From assembly GCA_002007465.1 (NCBI GenBank), contig LNAC01000001.1, positions 6,181,085 through 6,245,084 of the forward strand: a stretch of 64,000 bases of DNA. The letters run 5' to 3'. The stretch comes from Ailurus styani (lineage: Eukaryota > Chordata > Mammalia > Carnivora > Ailuridae). Below, one piece after another: positions 12,801 through 23,374 of this stretch; position 1 is the first letter of the stretch; each line of letters starts with the position of its first letter. The translations under genes and the position numbers were made by a program. Below the pieces are notes generated by a model. It worked only from the letters and a program-made list of their open reading frames with translations. It was not told the origin of the DNA and did not search any database.

Positions 12801-13829
12801 CGTCTGTGTCCCCACAGGAACCAGATGTCCCACACCGAGACAGAAAGTCAAATGAAGGATCTCCTAGAGACGTGGACAGGGTTCAGGGGATGACAAGGAC
12901 CCGTGAGAGCCAAGAGCCTTGCCCAACCCGAGGCCAAAGGGGAGGGGAGAGGTCGCTGCTGACAGCAGGAGGCAGCTGGGGGAGAGGGGCCGCCTGACTG
13001 ACCCGAGCAGTGGGTGTCGCTGGATACCCTCCTTCCTAAGTGTCGCCTGGAAGGGAGGGAGCCCGAGATCGATCTTTGACCCCTGGGGGCCTAGAGCCTG
13101 TGTGCACATCTTTTCCCATCTCCACGTTTGGTGGTGTTAGCTTAACAATCGCGGTAGAAGTATTTATTCCATGGAAATTGGCAAATACCCCTGCAAATCA
13201 GACTGTTTGGTCCCCAGAGAGCTGGTTGTTAACCACGTACCAGCTCCCCATGCCTTGCTCTTCCTGCCCTCCCAGGTCCCACTGGTTCTCCCTATTGGGT
13301 GAATGGAACCACAGCCAAAGGGTAGGGACCGGGGACGTAGCCTTTGCAGGCCAGCGCCCGGGGCATAGAGTGGGGTGGGGATGGCTGGGGAGTGACTTGG
13401 CGCGTGAGAGGCAAACAGCAGGAAAACAGCCAGCACGTCTCTTGGGGGCGTGGGCAAAGTCACATGCAACAATGACTGGCGAACAGGAAAAGACTTAGTC
13501 AACACTGATGTGCTTTTCACACGTGTCCCTCCTTATTTTTGCAAAGTTTCCAGTTTCCAAAGTGTTTTTCCGGGGTCGACTTCCTTCGTCCCCACCACAC
13601 TGAGCAGTAGTCAGCCCATGCCTCCCCCTGACCCTGCTGGAGGTCAGGGCCATCAGATACAGATAAGAGAGCGTTTCGCGTGGACCAGGGTGACAGAGGC
13701 TTTTGGTCTGTCTGTCCTTGACGTCTGTTCTGTCTCTTTCACGGTGGTGGAACGTCAGCGGGAGGAAGACCCCACCAGGACAAAGCCTGCTTTGCAGCCT
13801 CTCTTAAGTTGAGGTGGGACCGCAGGACT

Positions 13830-14660
13830 GCCTGCGGCTCCGGCTCCGGGAGGAAGCGTTTACACAGCAGCAGGGGGAACTCTCCCTTAGAAGCCGCCGA
13901 GCCAGCGAGGAGAGCGTGCCGCGCACGCGGGGGCCCGGACCGGTCCAGGCCCACACCCCGGGACGCGCCTTGGTCCACCCCGCCGCCGCCTGGAGCCCAG
14001 ATGCCACCCGGGCCACCGGGAGGACAGCGGCGGGGTGGCGAGAAGCAGGGGGGCCTCCCCTCCCGGACAGCCAGCCGGTAACGGAAACCCAGGCGGCCTG
14101 CCTGTTCCCTGCGCAGCCGGGCTGCGGGTCTGGAGCTGGTCTAGCGGCTCCCGGGCTCGGGTCGCCACCGCCCTCTGTCCTTCTGGCCTCCAGCCTCCAG
14201 CCCTACCGCAGGACTGGCCTCGGGGCCACCGGAGATCGCTGCCCCCCCAGGCCTCGCATCCAGGGGCCCCCTCTCTGGGCCGCGGGCGCTGGCCGGGGGA
14301 GAGGTCCCGTGTCACCGACACGGCGAGTCCTGTGCAAATGCCCGGTTTGGGGATTAGGGGAGGAGAAGGTGCTGGACAGATTCTCCTCAAGATGTTTACT
14401 CTTATGGATTCGCGGAACAGCCGAGAGAATGGTCTCGATGGAGCATCTGCAAAAGGAGGGAGAGCCAGAGAAGCAGAAATCACTCTGCTGAGGAGACGAG
14501 AGGCAGGTCCGGGTTTCTGGGCTCGGAGAGAAAGGCCCGCTCTCTGGGGCGGCCCGTGCACCCCGGGGAGGCCAGCCGGCCCTCGGGAAGGCTCGAGAGC
14601 TCTGGAGCCGTCCCGCCACCCGGTGCCAGCTCCGTTGGCTGCGTGGCCCTTGTTTCCTCA
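13830..14660. promoter_or_regulatory. Intragenic CpG-rich island
   Basis: CG dinucleotides are frequent across about 830 nt (for example gtgccgcgcacgcgggggc and ccccgccgccgcctgg), while flanks are CpG-poor. No TATA box or known coding motif was seen. The island lies in an intron of the SPATA48-like gene and could be an alternative promoter, a noncoding-RNA promoter or a methylated relic. On the + strand a good splice donor (GTAAG|GTGAGC) follows at 14796/14797, which could end a first exon starting in the island. Long open frames here on both strands are expected from GC-rich DNA and are not called as genes. Confidence 0.55.
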
Positions 14661-15341
14661 GTTGTCAATGCCAAAGGTGGCCGTGCAGCCTCAGTAAGAT
14701 AAATACACGTGAGAGTATTCAGTGCAGCCCAGCGCTCAGCGTTTCATGATTGCTCGCGATCGTGGCGTCCTCGTGGCCTCCGTGGTGTGTCGTAAGGTGA
14801 GCAAGCAGCAGGTGCCCTCGGGACGGGGAGTCTGGGCCGGGACGGGGAGGAAGCCCTGGGGCGCGGGTGTCACAATCCGGCCGAGGAGAAGTTCCGTCTC
14901 CTGGCTGGATTCAATTCACTCCTCTGGAAACTAAGAAGTTGGCATAGATGGTTACCGTGAGGACATTCAACTCAAATGTCACCAGTTTGAGGATCTAGAG
15001 GGGACAAAATTTTGCTGTTATCTCCAGGCTGTCTTGTCCCGCTCGTCTGACCTGTTAAAGGGGTTCCCCAGCTGGGACCCGGTGACTCTCTGCTCTACAC
15101 CTTGGTGAACAGCAGGAGCAAGGACCCTGCACAGAGACCCTGTGAGGGCTTAGAAGACATGCCGTCCTCTCCCATTGTGACAGGGGCTCTGATTCTATGG
15201 CAACGGTGGGTCCCGCCGTCCCTCCCCTCCTGCTTGAGGCTGAAGGTCAGGAGCAAGGAGGAGGAGTGTCTTCCAGATGACAGTTTCCGAGGCAGCGGGG
15301 AGGTAAGGGAGACGACCTCAGCCACCTTCAGCTTCCTGCAG

Positions 15342-15395
15342 AAAATGGCCAAAGGGAGACGCTTCAACCCGGCTCTAGATAAAGACGGAAGATGG
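15342..15395 (+). CDS. Candidate internal exon (54 nt) of the SPATA48-like gene
   Basis: The 54-nt stretch is bounded by a good acceptor (agcttcctgcag) and a good donor (GATGG|GTAAGA). It is open in phase 0 and encodes 18 residues beginning KMAKGRRFNPALD and ending KDGRW. Phase 0 at both ends is what the three firm downstream exons need. It could therefore precede the exon at 20029 without disturbing the frame. It is short, and a second strong donor (GGGGAG|GTAAGG) lies 40 nt upstream at 15301/15302, too close for both to flank a normal intron. One of the two is therefore probably a decoy. No repeat similarity was noticed. Exon status is inferred from splice signals and phase only. Confidence 0.45.
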
Positions 15396-15454
15396 GTAAG
15401 AAAGGTGGTGGCCTCTCTGGCCTTTCTCAGGCTGTGTGGGTGGGGTCAAGGTCA

Positions 15455-15620
15455 CAGACCTGAGTCTAGATCCCGCTACTGCTACTTCACATGGCATCAC
15501 CTTTACAAATCACTTGCCTAACCTCAGTTCCTTCACCTGTGAAATGGGACTCTCACAGCATCCTTGGGAGGATGAAATTAAATAACTCTTGTGTGTAAAA
15601 CACTCAACACTCTTGTGAGC
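15455..15620 (+). mobile_element. MIR element
   Basis: cctgagtctagatcccgcta, aatcacttgcctaacctcag, ttcacctgtgaaatggga and gaggatgaaattaaataact reproduce MIR from core to 3' half. Confidence 0.85.
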
Positions 15621-15654
15621 GGCCACGAGGCAGTCATTGCTGTGTGCTCTTTCT

Positions 15655-15800
15655 CTTTTTTATGACATCGATCTTGCCGCATATGATATAATCTACCATA
15701 TTATGTGGGCTGTTTCTCTCCCCTCCTAGAATATAAAGTCCATGGGGGCTGGGATCTTTGTCTTTTTATTTAATGATTGTATCAGAGCTGTAAAACATGG
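15655..15800 (+). mobile_element. L2 fragment
   Basis: ctcctagaatataaagtcca followed by tgggggctgggatctttgtc matches the L2 3' region (tagaatgtaagctccatgag...). Boundaries are approximate. Confidence 0.7.
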
Positions 15801-15894
15801 AAAAGCTAACACTTTTTCTTTGTTTAAAAAGAAAAGGAAAAATAGAAAACACCTCAGAACATTTCAGTCTAAAGGCTTTAAAAAACTAACTTTA

Positions 15895-16115
15895 TGGGGT
15901 TCCCAGGTGGCTCAGTTGGTTAAGTGTCTGACTCTTGGTTTCAGCTCAGGTCATGACCTCATGGTTGTGGGATCCAGCCCTGAGGCAGGTTCCACGCTCA
16001 GTGCACCGTCTGCAAGAGATTCTATCTCCCCCTCCCATAACCCCTCCCTCTGGTTGTGCACACTTTCTTTCTTTCTCTCTCTCTCTCAAAATAAATAAAG
16101 TCTTAAAAAAAACCT
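15895..16115 (+). mobile_element. CAN-SINE, full length
   Basis: Head ggttcccaggtggctcagtt, body ctcaggtcatgacctcatgg, CT-rich stretch, and tail aaataaataaagtctt plus A-run. Perfect 12-nt target duplications (aaactaacttta) lie at 15883-15894 and 16116-16127. Confidence 0.95.
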
Positions 16116-16139
16116 AAACTAACTTTACCCACCCGGATG

Positions 16140-16320
16140 TGATCTTGGCTAAGCCGCGTACTCCTAAATCAATTTGTTTGTCTGTTAAATGGGAGCATAG
16201 GGTACCAAGGTCATAGGGCTATTGTGTAGATCAATGAGACCATTCACACAGAGGTATTAGCAGGATGCAGGCAAATGGAGTAACCACTCAATACTTGTTA
16301 ACTGTTCTGTATATTAATAT
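16140..16320 (+). mobile_element. MIR element
   Basis: gtgatcttggctaagccgcg, ttgtctgttaaatgggagca, gggctattgtgtagatcaat and the terminal aaccactcaatacttgttaa follow MIR order. The preceding SINE lies just outside it. Confidence 0.75.
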
Positions 16321-17914
16321 TATACATCTACATCTACATTTTTTCTTGTATACCCTGCTTCATTCCCCAAAGATTTACAGTAACGTATGGAAAATATTCA
16401 CAATAAAGCAGGAAAGCATAAAAGAATAAAAATTCAGAATCAGTTTGAATATATTTAAGAATAAAAGGCTGAGACTGGGAAGATATGTAGCATACACCAG
16501 CCATAGGGCTTATATGACTGCACTTTATAAAATATCATCGGATTTGACTCTGAGATTCCTGGCGGCCAAAGTAAAATGGGAAATAGGATGAACTACCTAA
16601 CACGAGTCAGTCTTGAAGAGAAAAATACAAGTTTCTCAGACTAAGTAGCTTCCCTTCTATCGGTGACGATTGTGTTTGAGCCAGTATCATAAAAAGCTGA
16701 CTACAGTGAACCAAATAAGTGTTTGTATTTCTCAAGCAACAATAACTGTCCCAGGCAGTTCAGGGCTGGGACAGATGCTCTTGGAGGTCATCAGGTCCTT
16801 TTCAGTCTTCGGTCGTGTCATCGTTGGTGTGGGGCCATTCAACTCAGGCGGGTAAATGAGGGGGAAGTCAAAGGACAAAAAGACAGAAGGCACCTGTTGG
16901 CTAATTCTGTCTCTTTTCATGGGGGGAAACCAAGCTATCCCAGGAGCCCTGCGTTGCAGATTTCTGCTTTGATCTCGTTGGGTCACGTGGCCAATTTCAC
17001 TGCCAGGGAGATTGGGGAGGAATTTTTTTAAGCAGCCCCATTGCCACCTCAAACAAAGTCAAGGTTCTGTTACCTGGACGAGAGCAGCAAAGAACATTTC
17101 CTCTCCTATTGTGATTCCAGGACTGTGCCCCGGGCCGGCTTAGGGGGAAAGGCATTACCTCCCAAAGTCTGACTTGAGTGTTTGGGGTGGGTCCTTTCCG
17201 CTGCCAGCACCTCAGAGCATAAGAAGAATAGTGCTGATCACGAAGTTTCCCAAAGTAACTTGCAGGCCAGTTGGGGGAATTCAAGAAATCGTTGGCTTTG
17301 AGTCAACAGCAGCCCACTGGGGAGGACAGTAATTGCCCCATTAAAGGTGACAGTCATTTTGCAGTTGACCTTGCTGGTTGTAATTTGGCTGTTGCTGGGG
17401 AAGAAAGGCTTTTTCCATACACTTTCACCTTCCTGTTTAATATTGCAGTCATTGTGTGATTGAATGCAGCAAAAATTTCACTGCCAACTAGTTAAAAAGC
17501 TGTATTTCATGGTTACAATATCCAACAGAAGGGTTTATTTCACAGTTATCATGTTATCACCATTAAATATATATTTTAAAAGGGTGAAATTAAAATTCTA
17601 GAGACTTTTTTTTTCCCCTAGTGATTTAGTCCTTAGACTTCCAGCATACAAATGAACTCAATTCGGCTGTCCTTTAGCTGGGGAAAGGGGTCACTCCGAC
17701 GCTAGAATGACTCCCAGCCCCGCCTGATTTTCCGTAGCTGCCTGGACAGGAGTGTTGACACAGTCAGACCGGAGGAAGGGAGCAAGGAAAGGTAATGGAT
17801 CTGGAGGCTCTTTGTATTTTTTATATTTACTTTGGAAAAAGAATTGTTTTAGAACATTACGAAATAGAACAGAATGAGTTAGAAATATGTAGGTTGGCTT
17901 GAGACAGTGTCTAG
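16321..17914. other. Intronic sequence, with a conserved-looking AT-rich block
   Basis: No gene or certain repeat. 17250-17690 is AT-rich unique DNA with several TAATxx and AACAGC-type words. It could be a conserved noncoding element. An exon-like segment near 16812-16857 (acceptor ccttttcag, donor GTAAAT) has non-matching phase and is not called. Confidence 0.35.
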
Positions 17915-18310
17915 GGTACCTTGTTAAGTGGGAAAGCAAAAAACTGCAGAACAGTATGCATCCTATGGTCCAATTTTTTGAAGCAATCGAAGCCCCTCTA
18001 CAGGTTAGGTATTTGTGGACGTGAGCACTCAGCCGTGAATATTGTCATGTGGGGGCGACAAAGGGGAGGGAGAAAGTAATCAAAAGTTACTCTTCAATAA
18101 ATAGGCACTCACGATGTTTAGCAAACACATGTATAATGCAACCCTATGTATGCAAAATTCTCTCTCCACACACATTCACACGCACACAAACAGGGGTGTA
18201 CATGCCTACAGGGATGTATGAAAAAGACTTCCTTATGTGTGTATGTTTGAATCTTTTAAAACCATGAGCATGTATTACAACTGTAATCAGAAACAGATAT
18301 AATTATTTTT
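17915..18310 (+). mobile_element. L1ME/HAL1-type LINE 3' end
   Basis: ccttgttaagtgggaaagca, cagaacagtatgcatcctat and, at the end, accatgagcatgtattacaa with ctgtaatcagaaacag fit the 3' end of old L1ME/HAL1 elements. The family is approximate. Confidence 0.7.
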
Positions 18311-19059
18311 GTTGTGGAAAAAAGAGAATGTAATGGCTGCACTTCGTTAAGAAACTTTTAAATAGTGGAGCCCGATGGTGGAAAGAAAATCTTCCCCCTT
18401 CCCAATGCCCCCTCCCTCCTCCTCCTCCAGGTCCCCCGGAGAGCCCGGGCGCTGGTTAGGATGCCGGTTGGGGCGCTGGCTGGACTTCCAGCTGGGCACT
18501 GGCGTGTCTTTTTTTGCTGCCCTGATCCTCATTCCTACTGTTGTTCAAAAGTGTTTACTGGGAGTTTTTTCATTTGGATGTGTTCTGTAAATATTGTTGT
18601 CTTGTGTGCATGGATTCTTTACTTACAGAAACGGTGTTGGGTTATAGATCTCATTCTGGTTTTCTTTGTTCCACTCAGCACTGTGTTTAAGAGCTGGCTC
18701 AGTGGCTGTGTGTCACCTAGCCCCTTGCTTCTCCCTGCTGTGGAGGACAGCCCACCAGGTGCACCACCCACGTGTAGGGTATAACGTCCCCACCTTTTTC
18801 CATAAACAGTAACATACTGAACACACTCCGTGCAGGAGGTGAACAGAAGCCACCTGCATATACAGTTACACTGCGACGGGAGAAGGAATGAGGGGGAAGA
18901 GCAGTGTTGGCTAAATTCCTTGCAATCCAGCAGAAAGGAGGGAGCAGGGACCTGAGGTGTGGCAGTGGGTTTGGGGAGGGGACAGGAAGGGGACAGCTGT
19001 GAGCAAAACCAAAACCTGCTAGCAGGTATAGAGTACTCTCTGGTGAAAGCATTTTCCCT
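18311..19059. other. Intronic sequence, nothing recognised
   Basis: About 750 nt with no repeat or exon that I can support. The open frame at 18365-18784 has no splice context. Confidence 0.4.
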
Positions 19060-19215
19060 TTGAATCTCATCTACCCTGTCAAATAAGTATTATTATTCCC
19101 ATTTTACAGATAAAGAGACGGGGGCTTAGAAAGTTCAGTGTCTTGCATCAGGCTCACTTTACAGGAGAGAAAGCTGGGATTGGACTCAGGACCTTTGAAT
19201 CTTTAGTGTGTGATC
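19060..19215 (-). mobile_element. MIR element
   Basis: On + the reverse wording ttattattcccattttacag, ataaagagacgggggcttag, and gggattggactcaggacctt is clear. Confidence 0.85.
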
Positions 19216-19839
19216 CAACCACCAAATTATGGTTCCTCCAGGGCCAGAACCTCCTCTGTGCTCTGACCCTAGGGTTGGTTGCCTTGGCTGAAGGCAGCTG
19301 CCTTGTTGAGGTCACCCCCTCTTCCTAGAGCAACCCATACCTGATGACTGATCCATGAGGGTGCAGGAAGGCCCAGGCCCCTCACCCGGCTCAGGACAGT
19401 TCTGAGAGGTCATCCTATGCCCAGAGCTCTCTGTTGGGTGGGCAGAGGCCCTTCTTGGGAACTCCTCCCTCTGCCCAGACCTGCTTCCTTGCCCTCTGTT
19501 CATGGGGAGATACCAATAGCCTCCCCAAATAATCTTTATTATTATGCTTTGTATCCTATCTCCTATTTTTTCCTCATGGACTTTTCCCACCCCCACCATT
19601 CTACCTTCTCAGTGGAGACTCAGCTGGGTTTTAGCACCACCTCCCCCCTTCAGGAAGCCAGCTGAACCCTTAGCCCCCTTTGGGGAGTGCCCAGACAGGA
19701 AGGAAATCACAGCACACTTCTATCTGCTCAGAGCCCATGCTGGTGCTCACGGGCCACACCCCCTCCCCAGGGCGGAAGCATTTCCAGGCTCGGGCGCAGT
19801 GGGGGTGGCCCCCCGTAACTGGAAACAGCTGGCCGGGAT

Positions 19840-20010
19840 GGCCTGGGGCCATTATAATGTTTTTTGTCTTGGAAAGAATACTTGAAAATTACAAAAAATT
19901 ATACCATTTCCATCGCACACCAGAAGCACCCAAATGGCATTTTAATCACATTACGGAGGAAGCCCCGGCCCTTGGCTTTGAGATACAGTTGTGTCTGGTT
20001 TTAATCACGG
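19840..20010. other. AT-rich unique block just upstream of an exon
   Basis: The block contains attataatgttttttgtctt and ggcattttaatcacattacg, with no repeat match. It borders the exon at 20029 and may hold branch-point and splicing-regulatory sequence or a conserved element. No function can be shown. Confidence 0.25.
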
Positions 20011-20028
20011 CATCTGCTGGTTTTCCAG

Positions 20029-20160
20029 TTCCCTCAGATTGGACTAACACAGAAGACACCAGAATCCAGCACAAGAGCCATGTTAAAAGAGCCCCATCAC
20101 CCACATTTGTCTCGGCAAGTGGAGGGGAAGCTACCACCAATCTACAAAGCTCGGGAGAAG
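20029..20160 (+). CDS. SPATA48: Internal exon (132 nt) of the SPATA48-like gene
   Basis: The exon follows a pyrimidine-rich acceptor (gctggttttccag) and ends at a near-consensus donor (GAGAAG|GTGAGT). It is open throughout in phase 0 and encodes 44 residues, from FPQIGLTQKTPES to PPIYKAREK. A second in-frame AG nine nucleotides downstream (position 20037) would drop only the first three codons, so the exact start is uncertain. The peptide is polar, basic and proline-rich, with no membrane segment or known catalytic motif, as expected for a structural axonemal protein. Its end joins in frame to the exon at 21136. A longer overlapping open frame (19680-20456) is read in another frame and is not coding. 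Identity with SPATA48/SPMIP7 is from memory; exon reality is seen in the sequence. Confidence 0.8.
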
Positions 20161-20694
20161 GTGAGTCCCCAGTGCCGGTCTGGGCCACCGTCCCTGTGGC
20201 TCTCCATGGGGGCAGCCCCCTGGCATTTCTGTTCTTCTTTGGAAGGAACTACTCTTTTGTCATCCCTGGCTCCCTAAATGCGGGTCGCATCCCACCTCAT
20301 AAACTGGTCTCTGTGACACCCCAGATACTCTCTAGAAGGAACTACACCCTGGTCCATACAATCAAGTTAGGCTCATCTGTGGACAAGGAACATCACCTTT
20401 GGTTACAGTTCACAGATCATGAATGTGCACATTCTGCCTCCGGGGCCAATTTGTGAGCAACTTCAGGGCCATGGAGTGGGCTGAAGGAGAAGCCGGTGTG
20501 GACCTCACCCTTTGCTAACTCTCAATGCCTGTTTGGGCCAGGGTTCTGGTCTTGGAGGATCCTTACTGGTCAGATGAAGAAGTTTGGTCTTGATGACTTC
20601 AGAAGTCCTTACCAGCTTTCAATTCCATGATACTATATGCTTTTCCTTCTTTGCCTCCAAAGAAGGTGTTTTGGAACAGAATTCTTATGATTTT

Positions 20695-20893
20695 TTTTAA
20701 AGATTTTATTGATTTATTTGACACAGAGAGAGAGAGAGAGAGAGATCACAAGAAGGCAGAGAGGCAGAGAGAGAGGAGGAAGCAGGCTCCCCGCCGAGCA
20801 GGGAGCCTGATGCGGGCCTCGATCCCAGGACCCTGAGATCATGACCTGAGCAGAAGGCAGAGGCTTTAACCCACTGAGCCACCCAGGCACCCC
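20695..20893 (-). mobile_element. CAN-SINE, young mustelid type
   Basis: On + it shows the T-run, a (GA)n stretch, gatcacaagaaggcagagag and the reversed head gccacccaggcacccc. Target duplications at 20678-20694 and 20894-20910 match 16 of 17. Confidence 0.96.
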
Positions 20894-20910
20894 AGAATTC
20901 TTACGATTTT

Positions 20911-21135
20911 TCTGCAAGGTCACCAGTAAGGTCTACTTTTAAAGCCTTGAGTTGGTGTGTACACCCACTACCTCATTGTCTTGGGCTGTTTGCTCCTTTC
21001 TGGTGATGAGCTTCACTCTTACTTAGAGGTCCCTTTGCCTCCTCTGTCTTCTGTCCATGCTACTGTGTGTCGGTTCTGAAAGCACGTTGGGGCCCTGATG
21101 TGTATCTTTTCATCTCCTCCCTCGATCTTTTCCAG
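20911..21135. other. Intron between the two middle exons
   Basis: Unique-looking sequence ending in the acceptor of the exon at 21136. No other feature seen. Confidence 0.5.
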
Positions 21136-21216
21136 CAAGCAGTCAATAACAACTTCCCCTTCTCTGTACACGACAATCGGCACAGCCTTCAGAGCTCAGG
21201 ATGCTACCTGGACTCT
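21136..21216 (+). CDS. SPATA48: Internal exon (81 nt) of the SPATA48-like gene
   Basis: A strong pyrimidine tract and acceptor (cctcgatcttttccag) precede an 81-nt exon that ends at a consensus donor (GACTCT|GTGAGT). The phase-0 frame encodes 27 residues, starting QAVNNNFPFSVHD and ending SSGCYLDS. The neighbouring exons at 20029 and 25611 are also phase 0, so the spliced frame stays open. A second frame of the exon is open as well, but it does not connect to the terminal exon. No domain is recognisable in so short a piece. The 4.4-kb intron that follows carries SINEs, a MIR, minus-strand L1M sequence and a Tigger-like remnant. Confidence 0.78.
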
Positions 21217-22044
21217 GTGAGTATCGCTCTCCAAATTACTAGTTGAACTGGGAGCGCCTCTGGGAGGCGTGGTGAAGTTAGAGGACTTTCCTCAAAATTT
21301 GGAACCGGGTCAAAATTAATGCCGCATAACAGGTTTAAAAAAATGCATGAACCTCTCAAAGTTCCATGTAATTTTCTGCACCAGGAAGCACAGTCCTTCT
21401 GCCTACATTTGTGTGTACTTCCTACTTCTCAATGTGTCCTCTCATAAACTGTCTCATTCATGAATTTCTTGTGAAGATCTATCCTGGGAAGGAGTGGTTG
21501 CCTGTGTGTCTCTGGCAGGCAGCCCCACGCCCCACAAGGAGAGATCAGAGGAAGGGGAGCTTACATAATACAAAGGACTTCCCAATCACTGGTGCTGTCT
21601 TTCCCCAGACGTGGTGAGTTGCCCTCAGTGGAGAGTTGAGTCTGATAGCACTTGTTAGTGGTGGTGAGCACAGCACCGTGCCATGGAAATCTAGTGAGCT
21701 GCAACCATAATTTTAAATTTTCTAGTAGCCTCATGAAGTAAAAAGAGGTGACAATTTTCATAATATATTTTATTTCACTCAGTTAACTTCCCAAATTATC
21801 AACTCAACATGTAATTGATGTAAACATTATTTCTGAGATAGTTTACGTTCCCTAAACGAAGTCTTTAAAATCTAGATTGGTCCCTCTCCATTTGGAAGAC
21901 CCACAGCTGAAGTGTACATGTGGCCAGGGGTTATTAAACTGGACAGGGCAGGGTTAGTGTATCTGAGGTAGAGGGATGGATCCAGTGATCTCTGAGAAGA
22001 CTTACCAAATCTGAACATCCATGACGATGATGTTGTACATAAAA
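21217..22044. other. Intronic sequence, nothing recognised
   Basis: About 830 nt after the donor at 21217 with no supported repeat or exon. Confidence 0.4.
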
Positions 22045-22245
22045 CCCACCATTTATTAAGCATGTGCCATATGCTAGCGTCTCATACTATCTCATTTAAT
22101 GGTCATGACTCCACTGCTGGCTAATTACTCTTAGTGTCCCCAATTTAGAGATGGGAACCGGTAACAGGGAAGCTAAAGAACTTGCCCAAAGTTACTCTTT
22201 CCTCTAGGGTACCATATCTAAGCTAAGCTGAAGTGCTTTAACCTA
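22045..22245 (-). mobile_element. MIR element
   Basis: accatttattaagcatgtgc, ctcatttaatggtcatgact, tttagagatgggaaccggta and aaagaacttgcccaaagtta are the reverse MIR sequence. Confidence 0.85.
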
Positions 22246-22881
22246 GAAATTCTGGTTTGCCCTTGGCAGAGTGTTGAATACAGATCCCAAATATCCACGC
22301 TGCCTGCATCTCTAAATGGAAGGCTTAAAATGGTTTCCTAAATTGTCAAAGTAACGTATGTCCTTTACAACTTTCAAACAGTACAGAAATAAATAAAATT
22401 TTAAAAAATTTGCACTCTTACTTTTCCTCCTCACAATGCCACCTTGACACCTCACCAATAATGGTTTGGTGGTTAAAACTGGAGAATTTTTGCGATTCAC
22501 ATGCAAACATGTACATATAAGTGTGTATCTTTTTCATGTGGTAAATAGGACTGTACCACAAATATTTTGTCAGACCTATATTAGTCTCATAGAAAACACT
22601 GGAAGCTTTCCAACTTTCTCTATGTTTAGGAATAATTTAGATAACGTGTGAACTTTCAGTTTAATGAGGTTAGATTTAGATAGAATTTGCCCATAAAGTT
22701 ATTTGGATTTAATAATTTTTTTAGAGTAACTTTTTTTTTTTTTTTACTGTTTTACCCTTTCAATTTCTCCATTGGTTACTAATCTATTCAATTGATTTTT
22801 TTCTCATGTAGGTTTTGCTGATACATGTTTACCTAAAATTTGCCTATTTCAAATTTATTGGTGTAACAACTCCTAAAATAC

Positions 22882-23086
22882 TTTTTTTTAAAGATTTTAT
22901 TTATTCATTTGACACAGACAGAGAGATTACAAGTAGGCAGAGAGGCAGGCAGAGAGAGAGGAGAGAGGAGGAAGCAGGCTCCCTGCTGAGCAGAGAGCCC
23001 GATGCGGGCCTCAATCCCAGGACCCTGAGATCATGACCTGAGCCGAAAGCAGAGGCTTTAACCCACTGAGCCACCCAGGCGCCCCC
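22882..23086 (-). mobile_element. CAN-SINE, young mustelid type
   Basis: tttgacacagacagagagat, acaagtaggcagagaggcag and gccacccaggcgcccc on + give a complete reversed element. Target duplication is not obvious. Confidence 0.95.
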
Positions 23087-23174
23087 CAACAGTTTTTCTA
23101 ACCGAAGTTTCATTGTTATTTGCTTTCAAATAGTCTATGATTTAATTTTTAATTCCAAAAATAATTTAGAAGAA

Positions 23175-23374
23175 TTTTTTTGAAGATTTTTATTTATTTA
23201 TTTGATAGAGAGTGACAGAGCAAGAGAGGGAACACAAGTAGGGGGAGTGGGAGAGGGAGAAGCAGGCTTCCTACTGCCAAGCAGGGAGCCCAATGTGGGG
23301 CTGGATCCCGAGACCCTGGGATTGTGACCTGAATCGAAGGCAGATGCTTAACCAACTGAGCCACCCAGGCACCC
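23175..23374 (-). mobile_element. CAN-SINE, full length
   Basis: gaacacaagtagggggagtg, gcagggagcccaatgtgggg and gagccacccaggcaccct on + define the reversed element. Flanks aagaattttttt and aagaatgtttt are probable target duplications. Confidence 0.94.

Noticed and set aside
13814..14697. Several frames of more than 200 codons in the first CpG island
   Set aside because: Overlapping open frames on both strands in GC-rich DNA, with no recognisable domain.
19680..20456. 258-codon open frame on the plus strand
   Set aside because: It overlaps the true exon 20029-20160 in a different frame and runs through splice sites. It has no known motif.
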